From: Kaistia adipata DSM 17808
GTDB lineage: Bacteria; Pseudomonadota; Alphaproteobacteria; Rhizobiales; Kaistiaceae
Direction: 5' to 3'
Assembly (NCBI RefSeq): GCF_000423225.1
Contig: NZ_AUHO01000006.1
Coordinates: 186,001 to 250,000 of the forward strand
DNA: 64,000 nt
This document shows positions 17,033 to 24,935 of this stretch, in pieces; within the stretch, counting starts at the first letter, position 1; each line of letters begins with the position of its first letter. Under the pieces are notes generated by a model that was not told the DNA's origin, made no database searches, and worked only from the letters and a program-made list of their open reading frames with translations. The translations under genes and the position numbers were made by a program.

Positions 17033-17419
17033 TTATTTTGCGCCGCGTCCGAAAATGAAGGCTAGAGCCGCGGCGCCAAACGAAAGCGCGCGCTCTGCCT
17101 GTTTGGACCAGAACTCTGCCTGCTCTGGCGCAACAGGAGACGCGGGTGTTCCGGTGGCCTGAAGCCAGCAATAGGCAGTGCCACCTAGTCCTATCACCAT
17201 AGCCAGGAAGGCAATATACGTTGGCGCCGACTGTTCTCCGCCGAAAGCTCTGCCGAGCCAACCAATGTTGGCGAGGTGCATTTTTTCCGCATGACGGTTC
17301 TCCTCTTGGGTCAGCTTGAGTTGAAGATCATGCCCCGAGGAGATCGCCGCGTTTAATTCCGGGTCGTCCTTGCTCTTGTCCTGAATGGCGTCCTTAGCCG
17401 CCGAGCGGTCAGATGCCAT
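17033..17419 (-). CDS. Membrane protein partner of the ImmA-like peptidase
   Basis: A 128-residue protein with a charged helical N-terminus (to about 60), a membrane helix (about 66-86, YIAFLAMVIGLGGTAYCW) and a second hydrophobic segment (about 110-125). It starts 11 bases inside the end of the ImmA-like gene, so the two are co-translated. Unknown family. Opposite direction to the lysis genes marks it as lysogen cargo. Confidence 0.7.
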   Translation of the reverse strand: MASDRSAAKDAIQDKSKDDPELNAAISSGHDLQLKLTQEENRHAEKMHLANIGWLGRAFGGEQSAPTYIAFLAMVIGLGGTAYCWLQATGTPASPVAPEQAEFWSKQAERALSFGAAALAFIFGRGAK

Positions 17420-17945
17420 ATTCGAACGCGAGCCTATTCTTGATGACGGGCACCGAGACGGCGAATAGCCGCGACAGGCCCTCTAGCGGCATCGAATTCC
17501 AGTATCTGTCCAGCATGAAGCGAGGAACGAGCAGATTGGCCGCGAAGGCGTTCGCCTCTTTCTCGTGTGGCTCGTTGCCAGTGTAGTCACCATCTCTCAT
17601 AAGCATTCGATACTCAGCCGAACGAGCCCACTCTGCATGCAGGACGCTGTGACCTAGCTCGTGCGCAACAGTGAAGGTCTGTCGAAGTGGGTATTCGTCC
17701 TGATTGACGTAGATGGAGTTGTCCTCGCAATCGAAAAAGCCCGACACGTTCTCAAATCCTTTGTTGAACGTGACGAATACGACTTCGATGCCCATCTGCC
17801 GCGCAATGTCGACAGGGTTTACAGGCGGGTTCTGAATTCCAAATCGTTCGAGTATCGCGCGGGCCTCGGACTTTACCTTTCGGTAGTCTGGGCGTCTTTC
17901 GGTGGTGGTCACAGCATAGGTTCCTGACCCATCTGGAGAATACAT
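17409..17945 (-). CDS. ImmA/IrrE family metallo-endopeptidase
   Basis: A 178-residue zinc protease of the COG2856 family. The HELGH motif is at about residues 98-102 in TFTVAHELGHSVLH, with the third ligand likely in the EKEANAFAANLLVP segment. ATG 17945 is chosen because the frame further upstream overlaps a small zinc-ribbon gene, though the ribosome site is weak. Family members cleave phage or ICE repressors or DdrO-like regulators, usually beside the repressor gene; no HTH regulator is visible here. Its partner is instead a membrane protein. Confidence 0.85.
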   Translation of the reverse strand: MYSPDGSGTYAVTTTERRPDYRKVKSEARAILERFGIQNPPVNPVDIARQMGIEVVFVTFNKGFENVSGFFDCEDNSIYVNQDEYPLRQTFTVAHELGHSVLHAEWARSAEYRMLMRDGDYTGNEPHEKEANAFAANLLVPRFMLDRYWNSMPLEGLSRLFAVSVPVIKNRLAFEYGI

Positions 17946-18001
17946 GTTGACAATAGCTTTATCACGTTGAGGTTGCGATTCGCATCCCTTGATTGGGGGG
18001 G

Positions 18002-18139
18002 CTACGTCCGCGCCCGCTGGGGCGGCACGTCGAACATCACGCTGATCTGGCGGCAGCCGCAGGCGGGGCATTTCAGCCGCTGCGACGGCATTGAGATCGG
18101 GAAGTCCCGCCCGCGCATCCAGACCAGCACGTCCCGCAT
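18002..18139 (-). CDS. Small zinc-ribbon-like protein
   Basis: A 45-residue reading frame beginning MRDVLVWMRGRDF with a single knuckle CPACGC (about 24-29) followed by QISVMFDVPP. This matches the C-terminal half of small prophage zinc-ribbon proteins that read like RLRCxxCGSRxVxVxF. Only one Cys pair is present, so it is short or truncated. A seven-codon open frame ends just upstream. Expression is unproven. Confidence 0.5.
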   Translation of the reverse strand: MRDVLVWMRGRDFPISMPSQRLKCPACGCRQISVMFDVPPQRART

Positions 18140-18247
18140 CTTCGTTTCGACTGTTCATTTCTCGTTCAGGTTGAACATGCGAGCTTCCTCTCGTTAACGT
18201 CAACTGTTAAGCGCCTGCTCGATGGCAGGCCTTCTGGGGGAATATAT

Positions 18248-18604
18248 ATGAGCAGGTTCATTCGTACGGCTGTTGCGACCGTTTCGCTGACGATGATGTC
18301 AACGGCGGCCTTCGCGCAGTGCATGATCTACTCGCAGCCAAACTACCAGGGCGCAGCAGGGGTCATCCAGCCCAATGATGTGGTATTTTTTCATAACAAC
18401 GGAACGTCTGGCCTTGAAAAGGAATACCGCGCGTTCAACGACCCGAGCTGGCTCAATAATCTAAAATCGAGCAAGATTGCAGGCTCGTGCAAGTTGATCA
18501 TCTATGAGGAGGCCAAATTCCCGAGCTACAGAAGCGATTATCGGGGCGATACGCCAAAGCATAAATATGACGGGGCCGGCACAGCAGTCTGCGACTGCAA
18601 GTAA
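18248..18604 (+). CDS. Secreted beta/gamma-crystallin-like protein
   Basis: ATG 18248 has GGGGGAA about 7 bases upstream. A clear signal peptide (about 1-24, cut after AFA) precedes a mature domain of some 95 residues with a Tyr-rich fold pattern (YSQPNYQGAAGVI; YEEAKFPSYRSDYRG) and paired Cys (CMIY, GSCKL, CDC). The pattern is that of the beta/gamma-crystallin or peptidase-inhibitor-I36-like group. Base composition is richer in A/T than the surrounding chromosome. It could act on the cell envelope or as an inhibitor; function not known. Confidence 0.65.
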   Translation: MSRFIRTAVATVSLTMMSTAAFAQCMIYSQPNYQGAAGVIQPNDVVFFHNNGTSGLEKEYRAFNDPSWLNNLKSSKIAGSCKLIIYEEAKFPSYRSDYRGDTPKHKYDGAGTAVCDCK

Positions 18605-18718
18605 TTTCGAATGAACTGGCTCGGCTCTGTCCTCGGACGGGCCGGGCTATTTCGTGGTCGGATTTCTGAGCTCGATCACCACCCTTCGATCTCGGATTGC
18701 CCCGAAGGAGGATGTTGA

Positions 18719-19045
18719 ATGCTACTCGTGCCCAAGTTCCCGCGCTGCCTCGCGACCGTTCTCGCCAGTCTACCCTTCGTCTTGGGGACCGGAAATCACC
18801 CGGTTCGGGCATCGAGCTCTGATGCTTGGGAGGAGTTACAGCAGGACGTCGAGAAGGCATGTCTGCGCGCTTCCGATGGAGTGCTTGAGGTTAGAAGGAT
18901 CCAGGTGGATCCGTATGGCTCCGAATCCTACAGCTTTGCGGTGCTGTTTGGAGTTGAGGCTGGGACGTCGACTGATCGTCTCATTGCCTGTGCCTATGAC
19001 AAAGCATCCGAGACTGCTGAGATCAGTGGAGCCTTCGAGCGCTGA
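18719..19045 (+). CDS. Secreted small hypothetical protein
   Basis: ATG 18719 has AAGGAGG 7 bases upstream. The first 32 residues form a signal peptide (LATVLASLPFVLG then VRA). The mature part of about 75 residues is a mixed alpha/beta domain with two Cys that could pair. No family recognised. Like its neighbour, it lies in the patchwork at the prophage's right side. Confidence 0.6.
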   Translation: MLLVPKFPRCLATVLASLPFVLGTGNHPVRASSSDAWEELQQDVEKACLRASDGVLEVRRIQVDPYGSESYSFAVLFGVEAGTSTDRLIACAYDKASETAEISGAFER

Positions 19046-19195
19046 GATCCCGACAAGCTGCAGGTCGAGGTACGAGAGGCCCTGCTCAAGTCGAGTTCCA
19101 GAACCCGGCCGATGTTCGGCTGCGCGGAGCGCGGTGGTAGCTCGAGGCCGCGATCAAGGCACTGAAGCTCTAGATCGAGGTGCGGGGCGTGAAGG

Positions 19196-19339
19196 ATGAT
19201 GGGTAGCAAGGCTTGGCGGAGGGCTATCCAGCGTGCGCTCGTCTGGACGGCGCTGATCGCGCTGAGCGTCTATCTCTGGGGGGTGATCGGCCGGGCGTTT
19301 CTCGCAGCCGGGCTACTGCCGGTGCCCGGCGCACTTTGA
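19196..19339 (+). CDS. 47-residue single-TM protein
   Basis: The product starts MMGSKAWRRAIQRALVW and has one membrane helix (about 14-36) after a cationic N-terminus. It overlaps a decayed frame (19141-19206) that would read as a helical protein tail but carries two stop codons. The ribosome site AAGG is very close to the start. Tentative. Confidence 0.4.
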   Translation: MMGSKAWRRAIQRALVWTALIALSVYLWGVIGRAFLAAGLLPVPGAL

Positions 19340-19463
19340 AGTCGCCGTGAGGGCGGGCTACTTATCGGGATGCATACCGAGTTACCAATTGTGGACCTAT
19401 ACGGGAATATTTGTTTGTTTCCGGTTCTGACGGGGAGGTTGCGTTCGGATCGTCGGAATTGAG

Positions 19464-19662
19464 TTATGGCTTCGATCGGGACTTGCGGGTTGCTTTGGCA
19501 GCTTCAGGATACGCTGCTTGATAGGCCAATCTCTGCGCACGAAGACGCTCTGTTTTAGCTGCGGTCAACGCCTGATAGCGCTCAATAATCTCATGAGCTG
19601 CCAGCGTCGTTGAGTCGGCTTTCTGTTGGCGCTAGGGGGGGCTTCATCAGTTGCGTTTTCAC
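19464..19662 (-). pseudogene. Small gene with apparent frameshift, downstream of the cold-shock gene
   Basis: GTG 19662 has an excellent AGGAG site, but its frame stops after 23 codons. In the next frame a convincing protein tail runs on (EIIERYQALTAAKTERLRAQ to the stop at 19464) with no start of its own. Joining the two by one indel around 19600-19640 gives one small basic helical protein. A run of seven C lies near the start. It may be a real mutation or a sequencing error. Confidence 0.45.
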
Positions 19663-19675
19663 GGGGGCTCCTGAA

Positions 19676-19704
19676 ATAAAAAAAAGGCCGGGCAAAGCCC
19701 GACC
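19676..19704 (-). terminator. Intrinsic terminator of the cold-shock gene
   Basis: On the minus strand ggtcgggc-ttt-gcccggcc is followed by eight T, about 60 bases after the cold-shock stop codon. Confidence 0.85.
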
Positions 19705-19763
19705 TTCTCTAGCGAACGAGCGTGGTGCCAGTACATCCGTGGTCACCGCTCAAGTTCGCTTAG

Positions 19764-19973
19764 TTAGGCGGCCTGAAGATTTTCAGCCGAGAACTTACCG
19801 TTGCGCTTGTCGGGGACGGAGTCGTAGCTGACCTTCTGGCCCTCACGAAGCGTCGACATCCCAGATCGTTCGACGGCCGAGATATGGACGAAGATGTCGG
19901 TGCTGCCATTATCCGGCTGGATAAAGCCGAAACCTTTGGTTTCGTTGAAGAACTTGACTGTTCCAATAGACAT
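19764..19973 (-). CDS. cspA: Cold-shock domain protein CspA family
   Basis: A 69-residue single cold-shock domain that binds single-stranded RNA/DNA and melts structure. RNP1 is KGFGFI (13-18) and RNP2 is DIFVHI (26-31); length and ending [10 protein letters not shown] are normal. AAAGGGAA lies just upstream of ATG 19973. It has its own terminator. Rhizobiales carry several paralogues, so the exact member is not assigned. Confidence 0.95.
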   Translation of the reverse strand: MSIGTVKFFNETKGFGFIQPDNGSTDIFVHISAVERSGMSTLREGQKVSYDSVPDKRNGKFSAENLQAA

Positions 19974-20199
19974 ACGATTTCCCTTTCAGGATCGAGTGTA
20001 TAACAGGTCGCCCCGCGGAGCGGTGCGCCACAAATACCGAAGATGTGAGGAAAAATCGTTGTGGCTTTATCAGCCAGAACAGAGCTCTGCGCATGTTCGA
20101 TTTTGCAAACCTAAGGGTGGAATGTGTCTGAAGCAAGGTAATTCTGAATTTTTGCGATGGATCGCGGATCTTTAGTGATGCTCCTCGAATTGGCTGGTG

Positions 20200-20325
20200 C
20201 CCAGCAACGCCCCGATCCTTCACCAACCTCACCGCCTCAAGCTTGAACTCGCGGCTGAACTTCCTTCGTTGCATTCACACTCTCCAGTTCCGTCAAACAC
20301 CTTATCTCGGTGTCCACGAAACCGG
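20200..20325 (-). mobile_element. IS3-family transposase (OrfA) 5' remnant
   Basis: From ATG 20274 leftward the first 24 codons read as the helix-turn-helix start of an IS3-type OrfA (RKFSREFKLEAVRLVKDRG) and then diverge into unrelated sequence. Upstream, TGGACACCGAGATAAGGTG near 20300-20325 looks like the terminal repeat of such an element. The rest of the transposase and the other end are absent, so it cannot move itself. Confidence 0.65.
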
Positions 20326-20598
20326 CAGCAGGCCAACGTCCGGCCGTTACCTCTGGATCCTGACGCGTGCTGCCAAGCCATCCGCGGAGGTTCGAGGAAT
20401 GCCGCAGGCCAAGGTGAAGCCCCTTGGATATGACGTCGGGCTGCTGCGCTGGACCCTGCACTGAGCCAAGCGGCGCTTCGACTGTGACCGGCTTCCTGGA
20501 TGTCGGCGGGTATTCGCTCGCGGGGTCTCGGGGAGCGTAAGTAGGAATTGGCAACCTTCTACGCACCCGGAAAGGGCCCGTTTACAGGACCTGCCTGG

Positions 20599-20772
20599 TC
20601 ATCTGCCGATAGGAGGCATGCGATACAGGCCTAAAAATGGCTGGCGCTGTTCGAATGCCAATTTGGCCAAAAGCAAGCGAGCCAACCATTCAGCTGCGAG
20701 CTCGACATCGGTAATGTTGCCGATCTTGCCACTCCCATCCCGGACCGCGGCGGGCTTGAAGTCTTGAATCAT
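20599..20772 (-). CDS. Short hypothetical protein, possibly DUF982-like remnant
   Basis: From ATG 20772 a 57-residue frame reads DFKPAAVRDGSGKIGNITDVELAAEWL, weakly like the N-terminal half of DUF982 proteins common in Rhizobiales. The ribosome site is poor and the C-terminal half does not fit, so this may be a decayed copy. Confidence 0.35.
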   Translation of the reverse strand: MIQDFKPAAVRDGSGKIGNITDVELAAEWLARLLLAKLAFEQRQPFLGLYRMPPIGR

Positions 20773-21042
20773 ATCGGGCGATCCCACTGAACTGACGGCG
20801 GTCCAATCCTCAATCGGGCGGAGGGGGCCGAGCTTAACCTGTCTGCCTGGCTGGTCGCCGAAGATCCGAGGTTTGGGCCGGGCCTAGCAGCCGCCATTCA
20901 GGCGCCCGCGACGTCCAGTCGCTCCGACGTGCACCCTGGCGGCGAGCGGTTGCTCAACTCAACATCTTCGCGAAACCAGTTGGCCGCTCCTCTCGTAGAA
21001 GGCACTGCGAGACAAACTGCGCAACTTGGAGGACATTTGACT

Positions 21043-21588
21043 ATGAAGTTGTTCAAAGCGGCCGTGTTTTCGATCGCCCTTGCGATGTCGGGGGCTGCCT
21101 ACGCGTCCAATCCGATGGTGGGCGGCGCGCCGATGTACGCCAGCAAGAACATCGTGGAGAACGCGGTCAATTCGAAGGACCACACGACCCTCGTCGCTGC
21201 GGTGAAGGCGGCCGATCTCGTGAAGACGCTTGAAGGCCCTGGCCCCTTCACTGTGTTCGCACCGACCAACAAGGCCTTCGACAAGTTGCCGAAGGGAACC
21301 GTCGAGACGCTTCTGAAGCCGGAGAACAAGGACCAGCTGACGAAGATCCTGACTGCGCATGTCGTGGCCGGGAAAGTCACCGCCGAGGACTTGGTGCGCA
21401 AGATCAAGAAGAACGGCGGAAAGTATAATATGAATACGGTGAGCGGCGATGCGCTTACGGCCGAGCTGAAAGGCAAGCGTGTCTACATAATCGATGAGTC
21501 AGGTGGGGCCGCGCAGGTTACTGTTCCAGACGTCGAGCAGTCGAACGGTGTCATCCACGTCGTTAACGCCGTTCTCCTCCCGAAGTAG
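21043..21588 (+). CDS. Secreted fasciclin (FAS1) domain protein
   Basis: A 181-residue protein with a signal peptide (1-22, cut after YAS) and one FAS1 domain (about 40-180). Family hallmarks are visible: GPFTVFAPTNKAFDKLP (H1) and the C-terminal NGVIHVVNAVLLP (H2). ATG 21043 is preferred because it starts the signal peptide, with GGAGG 11 bases upstream. Such proteins are periplasmic or extracellular adhesion factors. A terminator follows; it is monocistronic. Confidence 0.92.
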   Translation: MKLFKAAVFSIALAMSGAAYASNPMVGGAPMYASKNIVENAVNSKDHTTLVAAVKAADLVKTLEGPGPFTVFAPTNKAFDKLPKGTVETLLKPENKDQLTKILTAHVVAGKVTAEDLVRKIKKNGGKYNMNTVSGDALTAELKGKRVYIIDESGGAAQVTVPDVEQSNGVIHVVNAVLLPK

Positions 21589-21601
21589 GCTTAACGTGTC
21601 G

Positions 21602-21639
21602 TGGGCGGCGGCCAAGTGGTTCGGGCGCCGCCCATTTTT
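21602..21639 (+). terminator. Terminator of the fasciclin gene
   Basis: gggcggcg pairs with cgccgccc, followed by ATTTTTG, 14 bases after the stop codon. Confidence 0.8.
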
Positions 21640-21945
21640 GTATTGCAGCGAAATGGTCCAGATCGAACGTAGAGATTGATCCAGAGATTCGCTCTCTGAC
21701 CCGAGATGTTGGATAATTTTGGCTGTATATGAAAGCGGTCGAAAGTAATAATGGTGGCTTAAAGTCACATGGCTGTCGTCAATTATATAGTAATGAATTG
21801 CGTTTCCAGGTGATCGTCGGCTGTATTGTCCACGGGTCCTTTAGCATACACCGGCATGAAGCCATTCGTCGCGACATCGAATTCTGCAACAGAGTGAGGT
21901 AAAATTACAATTCTGATTCGACCTGCTACTGGAGTCCACCTTCCG
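21640..21945. other. A/T-richer intergenic stretch, nothing recognised
   Basis: About 300 bases between the fasciclin terminator and the SDR gene. No reading frame with a credible start, no strong hairpin and no tRNA-like sequence was seen. Confidence 0.5.
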
Positions 21946-22728
21946 TCAGCGTATGAGTCGCCGGGTAATCGCGAAAATCAGGGGAGCCGGCAAGAGGGCA
22001 AGCAGTTTCAGCAAGAGCACCATCCGGCGAGGAAAGGCTATCTCGAAGCGCCTTGACTGCAGTCCCGCCATAATTCGATCGACAGCTTCCTCGGTGGAGA
22101 TCAAGAAAGGCATGGGAAAATCGTTCTTTTGCGTCAACGGCGTATCCACGAACCCCGGATTGATGACGCTTAGATAGACGTGGCTGGCTGCCAGTTGCGG
22201 GTAGAGCGCCTCGCACATGTTCATGAGGGCCGACTTCGTCGCGCCATAGGCGGCAGCGCCCGGCAAGCCGATGTATCCGGCGACCGAAGAGACCACGGCT
22301 ATCTGACCCTCCTGACGCTCCAGCATCCGCGGCAGGAGGGGAGCCAGACAGTTGACAGTCCCCATGAGGTTGACGTCGACAATGGCACGAAACGCGGCAG
22401 CGTCGAACTCAGCGGCTCCGTCGCGGCGATAGGTGCCAGCATTCAGGACGACCAAGTCTAGTCGCCCAAGCTGCGCCTCAATCCGGTCGACGGTATTTGC
22501 AGCCGCTCCGGCGTCCGTCACGTCGAGTGGAAATGGATGAATCCGATTTCTATTCTCGGCAGCGAGAGACTCCAGATGCCGAACCGTTCGTGCGCTGACA
22601 GCGACATACCAGCCCTCGCTGGCCAGGCGACGCGCCAGCGCGCGACCGATTCCGGTCCCGGCTCCGGTTACCCAAGCCAACCGCTCGCCCCGCTCCTGAA
22701 GACCAGCAGTCCATTCAGCGCTCCGCAT
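21946..22728 (-). CDS. Short-chain dehydrogenase/reductase
   Basis: A 260-residue NAD(P)-dependent oxidoreductase. The cofactor site is TGAGTGIG (about 20-27), NAG follows at about 95, and the catalytic Ser and YxxxK are seen in VVSSVAG and YGATK. ATG 22728 has AAGGAA upstream. The C-terminus is hydrophobic and cationic (LLLKLLALLPAPLIFAI), suggesting membrane contact. It is the last gene of the leftward set FAD oxidoreductase, DUF1365, CFA-like methyltransferase, separated by 190 bases without a visible promoter. Similar SDRs belong to the RpoE-ChrR regulon elsewhere. Confidence 0.9.
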   Translation of the reverse strand: MRSAEWTAGLQERGERLAWVTGAGTGIGRALARRLASEGWYVAVSARTVRHLESLAAENRNRIHPFPLDVTDAGAAANTVDRIEAQLGRLDLVVLNAGTYRRDGAAEFDAAAFRAIVDVNLMGTVNCLAPLLPRMLERQEGQIAVVSSVAGYIGLPGAAAYGATKSALMNMCEALYPQLAASHVYLSVINPGFVDTPLTQKNDFPMPFLISTEEAVDRIMAGLQSRRFEIAFPRRMVLLLKLLALLPAPLIFAITRRLIR

Positions 22729-22918
22729 GACGTTCCTTCCGAACTCGCGCTTCAGCGATGGGTCTTTCCAACCATTCGTGTGGTCGCGACATGCGTTCCA
22801 ATAGCCTCGCAAGTGTCGAGCATCGGAACTCGCGAGCTTCGGCCGCACTCTCAACTATTTTCAACCTGTGCGCTCTAGCCGTCCGATAGAAATGGATTTT
22901 CTTCTCCAATTTCACCGA

Positions 22919-24139
22919 CTAGCCCGGACGTTGAAGGAGAAACTGCCCAACGTCGATCTTACCGGCGCGAAAGCCGATGGCGCAGTATTGCAGGTAGTAG
23001 TGCCACATGCGCCGGAACCGCGCGTCGAAGCCATGCGCCTGGATGCGATGCCAAGCTGCCGAGAAGGTTGTGTCCCAGATCTGAAGCGTCTTCTCGTAGT
23101 CGCGGCCGAAGAATTGCGAACTGACAAGGTGGAGCTTTTGCGCCGAGGCCGCCGCCGCAAAGGCCGTGCGGGAGGGCAGCATACCGCCCGGGAAGATGTA
23201 GGTCTGAATGAAATCGGCCTTGCGGCGGTATTCCTCGAAGCTGGCCTCGGCGATGGTGATGACCTGCAGCAGGGCGCGGCCGCCCGGCCTCAGCAGCGTG
23301 CGCAGGGCCGTGAAATAGGTCGGCCAGTTCTCCTCTCCGACCGCCTCGAACATCTCGATCGAGACGATCTTGTCGAACTGGCCCGCGCAGTCACGATAGT
23401 CCTCGAGCCGGATCTCGACCCGCTCGGCGAGGCCTGCCGCCGCGATCCGATCCCTAGCAAATCTCGCTTGCTCGCGCGACAGAGTCAGGCAGGTGATCCG
23501 GCATCCGGTTTCGCGCGCCGCGAACTCTGCGAACCCGCCCCAGCCGCAGCCGATCTCCAGAACGTGGTCGTCGGCGCCAAGGCCAAGTTCCCGTACGACG
23601 CGGGCGTATTTCTCGAGCTGCGCCTCTGCGAGCGACTGCTCGGGATGAGCAAAGATCGCCGACGAATAGGTCATCGTCTCATCGAGCCATTCACGGTAGA
23701 AATCATTGCCGAGGTCATAGTGGAAGGCGATGTTGCGCTTGCTGCCGGCGCGGGTGTTGGCGCGGCGGCGATGCCGGAGATAGGCCAGCAGCCGGCCAAG
23801 GCCCGGCGCATCGAGCAGCGAATGCAGCGCTTGCTCGTTAACCAGCCCGAGTTCCAGCAGCGCGCTGAGATCAGTCGTGTCCCAGTCGCCCTCAATGTAG
23901 CCTCGCGCCAGGCCAAGACTGCCACCGCCGGCCATACGCCATAGCAGTCTGCCGTTGCGCAGATTCAGATTGGCGCAGGGGCCGGGCAGGGGGCCGCGAA
24001 CGACATGGCTGGTGCCGTCGGGAAACTGGATCGTCAGCTGTCCCGCGACGATCCGGTCGGCCCAACCGCGAAAGACATGCGACCAGAGCGGGGTGAGAAA
24101 GGCTCCGGCCGGGACCGCTTTCTCTTCAACGTGGCTCAT
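22919..24139 (-). CDS. Cyclopropane-fatty-acid-synthase-like SAM methyltransferase
   Basis: A 406-residue enzyme of the CFA synthase family that adds a methylene or methyl group to unsaturated acyl chains of membrane phospholipid using SAM. Visible motifs are HYDLGNDFY (about 140-148), the SAM-binding LEIGCGWGG (194-202) and the catalytic-core region with YIFPGGMLP. ATG 24139 overlaps the DUF1365 gene by 14 bases; ATG 24151 is an alternative. In Rhodobacter and Rhodopseudomonas relatives such enzymes make methylated or furan fatty acids with FAD-dependent partners, so cyclopropanation should not be assumed. Confidence 0.88.
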   Translation of the reverse strand: MSHVEEKAVPAGAFLTPLWSHVFRGWADRIVAGQLTIQFPDGTSHVVRGPLPGPCANLNLRNGRLLWRMAGGGSLGLARGYIEGDWDTTDLSALLELGLVNEQALHSLLDAPGLGRLLAYLRHRRRANTRAGSKRNIAFHYDLGNDFYREWLDETMTYSSAIFAHPEQSLAEAQLEKYARVVRELGLGADDHVLEIGCGWGGFAEFAARETGCRITCLTLSREQARFARDRIAAAGLAERVEIRLEDYRDCAGQFDKIVSIEMFEAVGEENWPTYFTALRTLLRPGGRALLQVITIAEASFEEYRRKADFIQTYIFPGGMLPSRTAFAAAASAQKLHLVSSQFFGRDYEKTLQIWDTTFSAAWHRIQAHGFDARFRRMWHYYLQYCAIGFRAGKIDVGQFLLQRPG

Positions 24140-24935
24140 GGGTTCCCGCATCCTTTAATCCGGTCGTGACGATGGTGATGGCAACAGGGCTCGTGGCGGC
24201 CTGATGCCGATGGACGGGAACGCCCTTGCGCCAGATGCGCAGTGCCTCCCAGTGAATTCCCGCCGTGACCTTAAGCGTCATCAGCGGATGGCGCAGCCAG
24301 GCGCGGAGCAGGTTTCGGTCCGTCATCGGCTGGCGCTTGCCGGTGAAGGAGGCGACGAGCACGGGCCCTTCGGCATCCGATTCGTCGATCCGCACCCGGA
24401 TGGCCTCGCCGGGGGGCTCGATATCGAAGCGATAGAAGCAGGCCATCGGCAGGAAGGGCGAGACGTAGAGTTCCTTGGCGCAGCCATGGCGAACCGAGCG
24501 TGTCGCGTCATTGGCGACGGCGATGACATAGGTGTGGCGCTCGCCGAAGGTGTTGCAGACCTCGTAGAGGATGGCGCGCAACGCGCCGCCCGGCGCGTAG
24601 CAGAAATAAACGGTGAGCGGATTGAAGGCGTAGCCGAAAATGCGTGGATAGCAGAGCACGCGGAGGCTCATGCCGGCCTCGTGGCACCCGGCCTCGATCA
24701 ACCGGGCCTCAATCCAGGCGCGCAGCGAGCCGGCGGTACCATCGCCATGGTCCTTGTCCCAGAAGCTGAGCAACGCGCGGCGATTGTGGCCGAACAGGCG
24801 CGAGCTAGCGCTGATTGCCGGCAGTTCGTCGAGGTCGAGCAGCAGCGAGAAGACGCGATAGTGCAGCTTGTGACGGCGCGGCCTGAGCCGGGCATGCATG
24901 ACGTCGCCGAGGAAAAGGGCGGATTGACCGCTCAT
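24126..24935 (-). CDS. DUF1365 protein of the lipid-modification operon
   Basis: A 269-residue protein with the family's recurrent features: an N-terminal HxxxxHxFxY-like element (RRHKLHYRVF), LCYPRIFGYAFNPLTVYFCY, EVCNTFGERHTY and SPFLPMACFYRF. DUF1365 genes almost always lie between an amine-oxidase-like FAD protein and a CFA-synthase-like gene, as here. The biochemical role is not settled; participation in unsaturated acyl-chain oxidation is suggested by context. It overlaps both neighbours by a few bases, so the operon is tightly coupled. Confidence 0.9.
   Translation of the reverse strand: MSGQSALFLGDVMHARLRPRRHKLHYRVFSLLLDLDELPAISASSRLFGHNRRALLSFWDKDHGDGTAGSLRAWIEARLIEAGCHEAGMSLRVLCYPRIFGYAFNPLTVYFCYAPGGALRAILYEVCNTFGERHTYVIAVANDATRSVRHGCAKELYVSPFLPMACFYRFDIEPPGEAIRVRIDESDAEGPVLVASFTGKRQPMTDRNLLRAWLRHPLMTLKVTAGIHWEALRIWRKGVPVHRHQAATSPVAITIVTTGLKDAGTHEPR

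Noticed and set aside
17946-18203. Longer N-terminus for the ImmA-like protease
   Set aside because: The extra frame is low-complexity, overlaps the zinc-knuckle gene in another frame and does not resemble the family.
11188-21682. Further TGATCC hexamers at about 11188, 16512 and 21677 as RpoE promoters
   Set aside because: None has TA-type -10 bases at 18-19 bases, and two lie inside or at the wrong side of coding sequence.
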